Below, piece after piece: positions 1 through 8,321 of a stretch of 64,000 nucleotides of DNA (its first letter is position 1; each line of letters starts with the position of its first letter). The notes beneath the pieces were generated by a model. That model had not been told where the DNA came from. It worked only from the letters and a program-made list of their open reading frames with translations, and ran no database searches. The translations under genes and the position numbers were made by a program. This DNA is from Anaerolineales bacterium. GTDB lineage: Bacteria; Chloroflexota; Anaerolineae; Anaerolineales; UBA11579. Location of the stretch: contig JAHBVE010000001.1 of the NCBI GenBank assembly GCA_019637675.1, positions 372,001 to 436,000 of the forward strand, in the 5' to 3' direction.

Positions 1-185
1 ATGTGCAGACCATTAGTGTGCCGCCCGGCGGCGCGGTCATGGTGGAGTTCGATGTCGAATACCCCGGCCACTATGTGCTGGTGGATCATGCGCTTAGCCG
101 CCTGGAGCGCGGTTTGGTGGGCATGCTGCACGTGCAGGGCGCAGCGGACCCCAGCATCTTCAAAGAAGGCCCAGCCAACCCTTGA
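1..185 (+). CDS. nirK: Copper-containing nitrite reductase, C-terminal fragment (cut by window start)
   Basis: Only the last 60 or so residues are visible, in the frame starting at base 3. The segment PGHYVLVDHALSRLERG matches the C-terminal cupredoxin domain of NirK-type nitrite reductases. There a histidine in the 'VDH' position is the type-2 copper ligand contributed to the neighbouring subunit, and the 'GMLHVQG' strand closes the barrel. NirK reduces nitrite to nitric oxide in the periplasm or at the outer face of the membrane. A strong terminator follows at 211-240. The neighbouring NnrS-like gene fits a nitrogen-oxide context. A different multicopper oxidase with the same fold remains possible because most of the gene is missing. 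Confidence 0.75.
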   Translation, partial: VQTISVPPGGAVMVEFDVEYPGHYVLVDHALSRLERGLVGMLHVQGAADPSIFKEGPANP

Positions 186-210
186 TAAGGAGGAGAGGCT
201 GGTAACAAAA

Positions 211-240
211 GGAGCGCAGCGAAAGCTGCGCTCCTTTTTT
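211..240 (+). terminator. Rho-independent terminator after nirK
   Basis: A perfect 10-bp stem (211-220 with 225-234) is closed by a GAAA tetraloop and followed by six T residues. It lies 26 nt after the nirK stop codon. Confidence 0.93.
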
Positions 241-299
241 GCGGCTGGAGTATAAGCCGATTGAGTGGAGATGAAAGCATCGATGAATGCAACAAACCT

Positions 300-386
300 A
301 CAGATTAGGCATATCGCCGCGTTGGAGAACGGGATCTGAGCCTATTAATTTGTTGGCTAGCTTGACCCGTTCTCCTACTTTGAGCG
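300..386. repeat. Intergenic inverted-repeat element, copy A
   Basis: A 10-bp perfect inverted repeat (324-333 ggagaacggg; 366-375 cccgttctcc) flanks a 32-nt loop. The same arms with the same 32-nt spacing recur at 4558-4609 (copy B). Similarity continues outside the arms: both copies have 'ggcat...gccgcgt' just left of the left arm, and the loops share an 'aatt.gttgg.t' core. The right arm touches the stop codon of the NnrS-like gene (375-377). It could be a dispersed repeat or an RNA 3'-end element. Confidence 0.7.
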
Positions 387-1448
387 ACGGAAGGAGATCG
401 CCATTGAGATGAAGAACAACAGGATCGCCATGCCGTTGAGCATGCCGCCCCAGCGGCGGATGTTGGCATCCAGCAGCAGGTTGCCGGCCACGCGCACCAG
501 CAGCGAGGTATGCAGCAGGGTGAGCGGCAAGTATAGGATGGGGTGATAGACCGCCGTGCGCGCCAGGATGGCCGGCAGAATGATCGGCCCGTGGGCGAAG
601 ACCATCGAGAGCACAAAGCCCACGAACATGCCGTGCCAGTAAGCGTCATAGATCAGGCCGGCGACTTGCGGCCCGTGCAGCAGACCCAGGATGGCGCTGG
701 CGCCCAGCCATATGTAGCCCAGCCCCAGCGCTACGGCGATGTAGCGCGGCAGGCCGTGGCTGCGCAGCGTGACGCGCACCACGTCGTAACGCAGGAACCA
801 TACACATAAGCCCAGCAGCGCCAGGTTGAACAGCCGCGCCCCGTTGGTGAAATCGAAAGCTACCAGCACTGCGCCGGCCAGCAGGGCGGCCACCGCCAAC
901 AGGAAGCCGGCTTGCGCGCCGCGGCTGGGCCGCAGCAGGCGGCCCAGCTCCAGGCGCTCGCCGGCGATGGTGAGCAGCAGGAAGGCTGCCCACCAGTACA
1001 CGACCAGCGAGAGCGGCTGGCCCAGCATCCACAGCAGGTTGCCCACCAGCCAGCTGGCGGCGCCCAGCGCCATGACGCGGGTGTAGTTGGCCGGCGCCTG
1101 GCGCACGATCAGCACGCCGATCAGCGTGAAGCTGAGGCTGGCGAGCACGAAGAGCCAGGCGGCGGGCCAGGCCTGGCCGAAGGCCAGCAGCAGCCCGGCG
1201 GCTGCGCTGCAGGCCGGGCCGATGTACATCCAACGGCGGCTGAGCGCCACGGCGCGCTCGAGGGCGATCAGCGTGCCGAAGAAGCCGCATACCATCAGCG
1301 GGCCGTGGGCGATCGGCAGCTGGCTGGGCAGGCTGGGCAGCGCCCAGCCGATGCGCGCCAGACCGGCCAGGACCGCCAGCACCAGCAAGATCACGCATAC
1401 GGCCAGTAGCGGCAAACGGAAACGGAAGAAAGCAGGCTTGGTATTCAT
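375..1448 (-). CDS. NnrS-like polytopic membrane protein
   Basis: This protein of about 357 aa is almost entirely hydrophobic, with roughly 11-12 predicted membrane segments. It carries the family-like motif HGPLMVCGFFGTLIALERAV near residue 50 and a second conserved-looking histidine region, YWHGMFVGFVLSMVFAHGP, near residue 280. NnrS proteins are heme/copper membrane proteins that protect against nitric oxide stress and usually sit beside denitrification genes, which fits the adjacent nirK. I start at the ATG at 1448; an in-frame ATG 22 codons upstream adds a non-hydrophobic leader and is less likely. The gene diverges from potD. The family call rests on the histidine motifs and context, not on a search. 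Confidence 0.65.
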   Translation of the reverse strand: MNTKPAFFRFRLPLLAVCVILLVLAVLAGLARIGWALPSLPSQLPIAHGPLMVCGFFGTLIALERAVALSRRWMYIGPACSAAAGLLLAFGQAWPAAWLFVLASLSFTLIGVLIVRQAPANYTRVMALGAASWLVGNLLWMLGQPLSLVVYWWAAFLLLTIAGERLELGRLLRPSRGAQAGFLLAVAALLAGAVLVAFDFTNGARLFNLALLGLCVWFLRYDVVRVTLRSHGLPRYIAVALGLGYIWLGASAILGLLHGPQVAGLIYDAYWHGMFVGFVLSMVFAHGPIILPAILARTAVYHPILYLPLTLLHTSLLVRVAGNLLLDANIRRWGGMLNGMAILLFFISMAISFRRSK

Positions 1449-1688
1449 TGCGGTAAGTCTAATCCTGCTTTGCGAGCCTGGCAGGGGAGCTGCCGGGCTC
1501 GCCAGGCGGTGCAATTCTTTAAGCTTCGAGCATTGATTTTTGGGGGCAACCTAATAAAATATTCAAAATGACGGTAGATGGAGACTGTCCCTGTCCCAAC
1601 TGCTTTAAGGGAGCTTAAGTAGCAAAACTGTACGGGCGAGTACGGCCCCAGTACAGTTTTTTTGTTTAACAATGTTTAAGGAGAGAGA
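1449..1688. promoter_or_regulatory. Divergent intergenic region with attenuator-like hairpin in the potD leader
   Basis: This 240-bp gap separates divergent nnrS-like and potD genes. A perfect 10-bp stem (1624-1633 aaaactgtac with 1651-1660 gtacagtttt) closes a 17-nt loop and ends in a run of seven T, 26 nt before the potD start. A terminator-like hairpin inside a divergent spacer cannot end either gene, so it is a candidate 5'-UTR attenuator for the pot operon. A purine-rich ribosome site (aaggagagag) at 1678-1687 precedes the ATG. Confidence 0.6.
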
Positions 1689-2750
1689 ATGACATTGAAC
1701 AAAATCAAAAATGTTGTATTGGTTCTGCTGGCGGCGGCCATGTTGGCTGCCTGCGGCGGCGCGGCTGCGGCCCCCAACACCCAACTGGTGGTGCTGGAGT
1801 GGTCTGGTTATGAGGAGCCCAGCTACTGGGAGCCTTTTGCCTTGCAACACCCGGAGATCGAGCCGGAGTACAGCTTTTTTGGTGAGGATGCCGAAGCCTA
1901 TTCCAAGGCGCAGAGCGGCTTCCAGTTCGATGTGGTGCACCCTTGTGGCAGCTGGTGGGGCCTGTACGTTGAGGCCGGCCTGGTGATGCCGCTGGACACC
2001 TCGCGCTTGTCGAACTTTGACCAACTGTTCCCTGAACTGACCCAGCATGGCGTCTTTGACGGCCAGCAATACTTCATCCCGTGGGATTGGGCGTACGAGT
2101 CGATCACGGTGCGCACCGACTTGGTGGACGAAGTGCCTGACTCGTGGGCTGACCTGTGGGACCCGCAGTACGCCGGCAAAGTCGCCATCTTCGACTCGGG
2201 CGAGTCTACCTTCCTGACCGCCGCTTACGCCCTGGGCTATGACCCGTACAACACCACGCCTGAGCAGCAGGAAGAGATCAAGCAACACCTGATCGCTCTG
2301 AAGCCTAACTTGCTGACCTACTGGGTGGACTACACCGAGATCAACCAGCTGCTGGCCTCCGGCGATGTGGCTGTGGGCGCCAACACCTGGAACGATGCCT
2401 GGGCCACGCTGAACGACGAAGGCTACGAGGTGGAGTACGTCAACCCGACCGAGGGCCGCATCAGCTACGCGTGTGGCTTCGGCATCTCGGCCAACTCCAC
2501 CAATGTGGATCTGGCTTACGACTACATCAATGCGCTGATCGACGCGCAGTCCAACGCCAACATGGCCAACGACTTCTACTACGGCGCGGCCAACATGAAC
2601 TCCGTGCCGCTGCTCGACCCGAACCTGGTGGATGTGTTCCAGTACGACGACCCGTCTGTGCTGGCGCAGAGCAACTTCCAGCACCCGCTGACGCAAGCGC
2701 AGCGCGAGATGATGACCACGATCTGGAACGAGGTCAAAGCGCAACAATAG
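1689..2750 (+). CDS. potD: Polyamine ABC transporter substrate-binding lipoprotein
   Basis: Extracytoplasmic binding protein for spermidine/putrescine-type polyamines. The 353-aa product has a lipoprotein signal with a lipobox LAAC (Cys22), followed by a periplasmic-binding fold: LVVLEWSGYEEPSYW at the start, then VVHPCGSWWGLYVEAGLV, a hinge-region strand FIPWDWAYESITVRTD, and aromatic/acidic residues typical of PotD pockets (WVDYTEIN, ANTWNDAW). Length is normal for the family. It heads a potD-potB-potC-potA operon in which all four parts are present. The ribosome site is strong. Exact polyamine specificity cannot be read from sequence. Confidence 0.9.
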   Translation: MTLNKIKNVVLVLLAAAMLAACGGAAAAPNTQLVVLEWSGYEEPSYWEPFALQHPEIEPEYSFFGEDAEAYSKAQSGFQFDVVHPCGSWWGLYVEAGLVMPLDTSRLSNFDQLFPELTQHGVFDGQQYFIPWDWAYESITVRTDLVDEVPDSWADLWDPQYAGKVAIFDSGESTFLTAAYALGYDPYNTTPEQQEEIKQHLIALKPNLLTYWVDYTEINQLLASGDVAVGANTWNDAWATLNDEGYEVEYVNPTEGRISYACGFGISANSTNVDLAYDYINALIDAQSNANMANDFYYGAANMNSVPLLDPNLVDVFQYDDPSVLAQSNFQHPLTQAQREMMTTIWNEVKAQQ

Positions 2751-2782
2751 CATTGCCGGCTGCTAAGCCGGCCATGCTGGCG

Positions 2783-2815
2783 GGAGCAGGGTGGGGCGAA
2801 GCCCCACCCTGCTCC
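2783..2815 (+). promoter_or_regulatory. 15-bp hairpin between potD and potB
   Basis: A perfect 15-bp inverted repeat (2783-2797 with 2801-2815) has a 3-nt loop and no T-tract. It follows the stop codon of the binding-protein gene and lies just upstream of the permease start. Such hairpins commonly stabilise the upstream mRNA so that the binding protein is made in excess over the permeases. A smaller hairpin (gccggc...gccggc) precedes it at about 2755-2775. Confidence 0.75.
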
Positions 2816-2832
2816 TCGCCCAGGACACTCCC

Positions 2833-3684
2833 GTGGAAAACAAGCGCCGCCTGTTCGCCCTGATAACACCGCCCTCGGTGTTCTTGCTGTTCTTCTTCAT
2901 GGTGCCGCTGGTGATCATGGCGCTGTACACGATGAAGGAGAGCAGCTTTGGGCCGCTGTTCCCGCTTTCGTTCGAAGCGTTCCGCTCATTCTTCTCCAAC
3001 CCGGCTTACTTTGTGCTGCTGTTGAGTTCCAGCCAGTTGGCGCTGTTCACCGCGCTGCTTTCCATCTTGCTGGCCTATCCGGTTTCGTATTACCTGGTCT
3101 TTTACACCGGCTCGCGGCGTGTGATCCTGCTGACCCTGCTCATTCTGCCGGCCTGGATCAGTTACCTGCTGCGTGTGCTGGCCTGGAAGGTCATCCTCGG
3201 CTCAGAGGGCTTGCTGAACCAGTTGCTGATCAGCGCCGGGCTGATCGAGAATGGGGCGCCGATCCTGCTGTTCAGCCAGGCGGCGGTGCTCATCACGCTC
3301 GTCTACGTATGGATCCCGTTCGCGGCGCTGCCGATCTTCGCTGCGATGGAGCGCATTGACCCGCGCCTGCACGAGGCCGCGGCGGATCTGGGCGCCTCGC
3401 CCGGAGTCACGTTCTGGCGGGTCACCTTCCCGCTGACCATGCCGGGTGTGGCTTCGGCGTTCTTCTTTGTATTCATCCCCACGCTGGGCGAGTGGGTGAC
3501 GCCCAACCTGGTGGGCGGCGTCAGCGGCATTATGTACGGCAACCTGATCCAGGACCAGTTCGGGCGCGCCCTCAACTGGCCGCTGGGCGCGCTGATGAGC
3601 ATGGTGCTGCTGGTGCTGGTGGGCGTGTTCAGCTACGTCTTCAACCGCTTTATCCCGATCACTGAAGTGCCGGTTTCTTCCTAG
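2833..3684 (+). CDS. potB: Polyamine ABC transporter permease, PotB type
   Basis: Inner-membrane permease of about 283 aa with six membrane segments. The cytoplasmic EAA loop is visible as HEAAADLGASPGVTFWRVTFP, the coupling helix that docks on the ATPase. I choose the GTG at 2833 because AGGA lies 7 nt upstream (2822-2825). The longer open frame from 2791 would start inside the intergenic hairpin. The next permease starts about 25 nt after the stop. It should form the heterodimeric pore with PotC. Confidence 0.88.
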   Translation: MENKRRLFALITPPSVFLLFFFMVPLVIMALYTMKESSFGPLFPLSFEAFRSFFSNPAYFVLLLSSSQLALFTALLSILLAYPVSYYLVFYTGSRRVILLTLLILPAWISYLLRVLAWKVILGSEGLLNQLLISAGLIENGAPILLFSQAAVLITLVYVWIPFAALPIFAAMERIDPRLHEAAADLGASPGVTFWRVTFPLTMPGVASAFFFVFIPTLGEWVTPNLVGGVSGIMYGNLIQDQFGRALNWPLGALMSMVLLVLVGVFSYVFNRFIPITEVPVSS

Positions 3685-3709
3685 GTAGCTGAAAGATGAA
3701 GGCACTGTG

Positions 3710-4510
3710 ATGCGACAGACAGGCAAGTGGTTGGGGCTGGGGTACTACCTGCTGTTGCTGCTCTTTTTGCAGCTGCCCATCCTGTTGCTGATCGTATTCT
3801 CGTTCAATGATTCGGTGCTGTTGGTGTTCCCGCTGCGCGGGTTCACCTTGCAGTGGTACCGCGAATTGCTGCAAGCCACGGAGCTGATCAATGCGGCCAA
3901 GAACAGCCTGCTGATCGGGCTGGTCTCCTCCGTCGTGGCCACCGTGCTGGGCGGGGCGGCCGCGATTGCGATCGCGCGCTACAACTTCCCCGGCCGTGAA
4001 TTCTTTTTGAACATCGCCACGCTGCCGCTGGTGATCCCGTATGTGGTGCTGGCGGTGGCGCTGCTGATCCTGTTCCAGGCGCTCAAGATCGAGCTGAGCC
4101 TGTGGACGATCATGATCGGCCATACCATCATCAATATGCCGTATGTCATGCTGATCGTGGCGGCGCGCTTGTCTGGCTTTGCCAACAATCTGGAAGAAGC
4201 TGCGATGGATCTGGGCGCAACCTACTGGGGCACGCTGATGCGGGTGACCCTGCCGATCTCCATGCCGGCGCTGGTGGCGGCGTTCCTTTCTTCGTTCACC
4301 ATGTCGTTCGATGAATTCTCGCTGGCCTTCTTCCTGGCCGGCACGCAGAACACGCTGCCGGTGTATTTGTATTCGCAGTTGCGCTTCCCCAGCCGCCTGC
4401 CGCTGGCGGTGACCACCGCGGCGGTGGTGATCATGGTGTCTGTGGTGATCTTGCTGTTTAGTGAATGGTTGCGGCGGGTCGGCACGAGTAGAACTGGCAA
4501 GGGTGGCTGA
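3710..4510 (+). CDS. potC: Polyamine ABC transporter permease, PotC type
   Basis: Second membrane subunit, about 266 aa with six hydrophobic segments and the EAA loop EEAAMDLGATYWGTLMRVTLP. The C-terminal SFDEFSLAFFLAG segment is typical of PotC/PotI permeases. The ATG at 3710 has AAGG 7 nt upstream; a GTG one codon earlier is an alternative. It is translated right after PotB and partners with it. The ATPase gene follows after a 225-bp spacer carrying the repeat element copy B. Confidence 0.88.
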   Translation: MRQTGKWLGLGYYLLLLLFLQLPILLLIVFSFNDSVLLVFPLRGFTLQWYRELLQATELINAAKNSLLIGLVSSVVATVLGGAAAIAIARYNFPGREFFLNIATLPLVIPYVVLAVALLILFQALKIELSLWTIMIGHTIINMPYVMLIVAARLSGFANNLEEAAMDLGATYWGTLMRVTLPISMPALVAAFLSSFTMSFDEFSLAFFLAGTQNTLPVYLYSQLRFPSRLPLAVTTAAVVIMVSVVILLFSEWLRRVGTSRTGKGG

Positions 4511-4529
4511 CCCAGATGCGCTCGATAAC

Positions 4530-4640
4530 CAACTCCAAGGGCATCACCCGCCGCGTGGGAGAACGGGCATTGGGTCACGTTGCAGAATTGGTTGGTTTGC
4601 CCGTTCTCCATTGCGCCGCATTGGAACTTCGAAACCCCCT
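4530..4640. repeat. Intergenic inverted-repeat element, copy B
   Basis: A 12-bp perfect inverted repeat (4558-4569 with 4598-4609) includes the same 10-nt arms as copy A at 324-375. The arm-to-arm distance, counted on the shared 10-mers, is again 32 nt. Flanking 'ggcat...ccgccgcgt' also matches copy A. It lies between potC and potA. No T-tract follows, so it is not a plain terminator. Confidence 0.7.
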
Positions 4641-4649
4641 AAGGTATGA

Positions 4650-4735
4650 GAGTAGAGATTGGAGATCGGTAATTAGTAACCGGTTAGTGCCTGAGCACAA
4701 ATCGCTGATCACTAATTACTATTTACGAGGCCTTT
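4650..4735. repeat. Degenerate 'taattagtaa / ctgatcactaattac' spacer before potA
   Basis: Short, loosely repeated and partly self-complementary words built from gtaattagtaa, ctgatcac and taattact fill the spacer. The same vocabulary appears at 13047-13118, 9461-9480 and 60115-60155, so it is a family of dispersed spacer repeats. A weak ribosome site (cgagg, 4726-4730) precedes the potA ATG. Confidence 0.5.
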
Positions 4736-5986
<1,251 letters not shown>

Positions 5987-6003
5987 GATACAGTATGGGA
6001 AAT

Positions 6004-6032
6004 AAAAAGCCGGCCATGTGGCCGGCTTTTTT
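6004..6032. terminator. Bidirectional terminator between potA and a convergent gene
   Basis: A 13-bp stem (6004-6016 with 6019-6031) is bounded by A5 on one side and T6 on the other, so it can act in both directions. It separates potA (+) from the convergent membrane protein gene (-), whose stop codon overlaps the T-tract. Confidence 0.92.
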
Positions 6033-6807
6033 ATTCGAGGACGGTTTTTACGCCCAGCCGCCGTTGCACGAAGGGGGGCGGGAAGTAGGCGATGTAGATG
6101 AGCGCCAGCGCGGCGATGCCCAGGGTACGCACCGTGAGCGGCCACCAACTGGTGGCGTTCAGGTTGATGCCCACCAGGATGAGCAGGAGTGGGATGAAGT
6201 AAGCCACGCCGAACAGGCAGAAGAAGCCCAGCGGCACCAACAGCGCACGGAACTTGGCGCTGCGCTCACTGACTTTGAAATACAAACTGAACATACCAAA
6301 GCTGGCCAGGATCGGCGGCAGGCTGAGTAGCACGATCAGCAAGACGCCATACACCAGGCCGAACAGTCCCTGGGGTACGTTTTGGTATTGGATGATGGCT
6401 TCCCAGGTTCCCAGCGACACGCCAATGGGCCGGAAGGTGTATATGGAAATGAGCAGGAACAGGCCGAAGGCAATGTAGAAGCCCGCCACCCAGCGTGAGG
6501 CGCGGTGGCTGCCTCTGAAGATGTACATGAGATATGTCAGCAGCCCCCACAGCGCCGGAGCGGCTGAAAGCGTAGCGGTCAGACTGAAGATGACGAACAG
6601 GGGCAGGTAATCAACGCCCAGGTTCAGGAATAAAACGGACAGGCCGTTGATGGCCGTGTTGGCGGCCATGCCGAACCACCACACGCGGAAGGCGCGCCAG
6701 GCGCTCGCATCATCGGCGTTATCGAAGGTCTTCTTGCCCAGAGAGTGGCCAATAAAAAAATACAGGATGCTGTTTGCAAAGAAGATGACCAGCGGAGCGA
6801 TGTTCAT
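6031..6807 (-). CDS. Seven-TM membrane protein, paralog 1
   Basis: The 258-aa product has about seven hydrophobic segments and no soluble domain. It aligns along its whole length with the next gene (6820-7590): shared landmarks are WWFGMAANTAINGLS / WWFGMAANSALMGFS, ASRWVAGFYIAFGL / PSRWVAGFYIAFGL, LPPILAS, and a C-terminal Y-F/Y-PP segment. The layout resembles stand-alone 7-TM sensor modules found at the N-terminus of some histidine kinases, but no signalling domain is present. I do not recognise a named family. The pair is the product of tandem duplication and is probably co-transcribed (12-nt gap). Confidence 0.75.
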   Translation of the reverse strand: MNIAPLVIFFANSILYFFIGHSLGKKTFDNADDASAWRAFRVWWFGMAANTAINGLSVLFLNLGVDYLPLFVIFSLTATLSAAPALWGLLTYLMYIFRGSHRASRWVAGFYIAFGLFLLISIYTFRPIGVSLGTWEAIIQYQNVPQGLFGLVYGVLLIVLLSLPPILASFGMFSLYFKVSERSAKFRALLVPLGFFCLFGVAYFIPLLLILVGINLNATSWWPLTVRTLGIAALALIYIAYFPPPFVQRRLGVKTVLE

Positions 6808-6819
6808 ACAGCTATGGCC

Positions 6820-7590
6820 TTAGTTGGTGACGGCGGCAACGCCAAAGCGTTGGCGCACCAATGACGGTGGGTAATAGGCGAAGTAGATCAGCAGCAGCGC
6901 GAGGATGCCCACCAGACGGAAGGTGAGCGGCCACCAGGGGAGCTGGGTCGTGATGATGCCAAACAGATACAGAATGATGGGCATGATGTACGGCACGCCG
7001 AAGAACAAGAAGATGCCGATCGTGACCAGTGCGGAACGATAGCGTGAACTGCGTTCGGTCAGGCTGAAGAACAGGCGGAAAAAGGCCGCGCTGGCCAGAA
7101 TGGGCGGCAGCGCCAGCAAAAGCAGCAAGCCAACCGGATACAGCGGGCCGGGCGTGTGCTGGTATTCGATCAGCACCTGCCAGGTCGAGAGGCTGGCGCG
7201 CACGGGCACGAACGCGAAGACTGTGTAGACCAGGTAAAGGCCAAAGGCGATATAAAAGCCAGCCACCCAGCGAGACGGCCGCCAGCTGCCGGTATAGACA
7301 TACAGCAGATAGCTGAGCAAGCCCCACAAGGCCCACCCAGCCGCAAAGGTGCCCAGCAGGCTGAGCGCTACGAAGAGGTACAGGCTGCTGACGCCAAACG
7401 CGCTGAGCGCCATCGAAAAGCCCATCAAAGCAGAGTTGGCGGCCATACCGAACCACCAGATGAGGAAAGCGGCCCAGGCGCGCTGGTCTTTCGCATCCTC
7501 ATACTGCTTGGCCCTCAGGCGCAGCCCGATATAAAGAAACAGTGCACCGCTGAGCAAGTGCACCAGAATGGCAACGGTGGGGGATGTCAT
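6820..7590 (-). CDS. Seven-TM membrane protein, paralog 2
   Basis: 256 aa, about seven membrane segments, a clear paralog of the downstream gene at 6031-6807. Its start codon overlaps the stop of a small basic protein in an ATGA arrangement (7587-7590), implying translational coupling. Conserved tryptophans (WWFG, SRWVAG, LPWWPLTFR) recur at matching positions in both copies, suggesting a conserved fold. Function unknown. A dimeric transporter or receptor would fit a tandem pair of equal length, but that is inference only. Confidence 0.75.
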   Translation of the reverse strand: MTSPTVAILVHLLSGALFLYIGLRLRAKQYEDAKDQRAWAAFLIWWFGMAANSALMGFSMALSAFGVSSLYLFVALSLLGTFAAGWALWGLLSYLLYVYTGSWRPSRWVAGFYIAFGLYLVYTVFAFVPVRASLSTWQVLIEYQHTPGPLYPVGLLLLLALPPILASAAFFRLFFSLTERSSRYRSALVTIGIFLFFGVPYIMPIILYLFGIITTQLPWWPLTFRLVGILALLLIYFAYYPPSLVRQRFGVAAVTN

Positions 7591-7739
7591 ATCATTCGGG
7601 CCGCGCGTGCTGCTAGCGTGTCGCCGGTTTCCTTTACTGGGTTGACCTTCGCTGGCGCCTTGCTTTTGATGCGCGCTTTGTCCGGCTTCAGCTTAGGGGG
7701 TTTGGCAGTCTTGGTGGTTCTAGCTTTCAGTTTTCCCAT
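7587..7739 (-). CDS. Small lysine-rich protein
   Basis: A 50-aa hydrophilic polypeptide starting MGKLKARTTKTAKPPK, with about a quarter basic residues and no hydrophobic segment. I take the ATG at 7739 rather than one 20 codons upstream because the extension is not basic and lacks a ribosome site. Its stop overlaps the start of the 7-TM gene by four bases (ATGA), which supports a real gene in one operon. Lys/Ala-rich tails like this recur on several other proteins in this window. Role unknown; nucleic-acid or acidic-membrane binding would fit its charge. Confidence 0.5.
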   Translation of the reverse strand: MGKLKARTTKTAKPPKLKPDKARIKSKAPAKVNPVKETGDTLAARAARMI

Positions 7740-7902
7740 TGCTACAAGTCCTGTCAGGCATGATAGTTGAAATTCGTTGGCGCTCCAATAACCTTGCATT
7801 TCTGATAGGCACTGCTGAGCATGTCCAGCAGCTTGACCTGGGACTTCAAAAAGCAGTTTTTAGACAAATGCGTGCTATTACAAGCCGCAAAGGGGGAAAG
7901 CT
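7740..7902. promoter_or_regulatory. Divergent spacer upstream of the viral structural cassette
   Basis: This 163-bp spacer holds the start of the plus-strand cassette. A TTGACC box is at 7833-7838, but no convincing -10 follows at the right distance. Two copies of 'aagggggaaa' (about 7890-7899 and 7907-7916) each give a ribosome site for ATGs at 7903 and 7918. Confidence 0.35.
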
Positions 7903-8262
7903 ATGCAAGGGGGAAACATGAATCACGGCGCGGACACCGCGCCACAGCCGGCTGGCCTGGGCGCCAGCAAGAAGCAACAGCGCATTGCCGATCTGGTGAA
8001 GGAGCAACTGCACGGCCAGCTAAAGGAGGAGCTGGAGCAGGCGCTCGAGGCGCGCCTGGCGCAATGGAGCCCGCCGGCCGCCCCGCCCGGCGCCGAGCCT
8101 GGCCGCGCCAGCCGAGTGATCCCACCCGGCGGCGCGGGAGCGCCGGCGCCTGACCTGCGCCAGGAGTACGCCCGGCGCCTGGGCGCGGTGCGCCCGGGCG
8201 ACCTGGCGGCGGTGCTTGAGCTAAAGCGCGAGTTCCGCAAGCGCGGGCTGGAGGTGTACTAG
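7903..8262 (+). CDS. Small scaffold-like protein preceding the capsid gene
   Basis: About 119 aa (114 if the ATG at 7918 is used; both starts have a GGGGG ribosome site). The N-terminal part is a charged, probably helical stretch (KKQQRIADLVKEQLHGQLKE...). A Pro/Ala/Gly-rich linker follows at about 55-80, then a C-terminal helix RPGDLAAVLELKREFRKRGLEVY. A short helical protein directly upstream of a major capsid gene is the usual position of a phage scaffolding or head-assembly protein, and the C-terminal basic helix is where scaffolds contact the capsid. I recognise the position rather than a family. There is no portal, terminase or protease gene upstream. Confidence 0.6.
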   Translation: MQGGNMNHGADTAPQPAGLGASKKQQRIADLVKEQLHGQLKEELEQALEARLAQWSPPAAPPGAEPGRASRVIPPGGAGAPAPDLRQEYARRLGAVRPGDLAAVLELKREFRKRGLEVY

Positions 8263-8321
8263 GGCAAGGATGAAGGATGAAGGCGATACGACTTTAGGTA
8301 TTTAGATGACAAGGGGGATGA

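Noticed and set aside
1605..2753. 382-aa minus-strand ORF over potD
   Set aside because: It is antisense to a well-supported lipoprotein gene, and its composition (Val/Arg/His-rich) is typical of GC-rich shadows.
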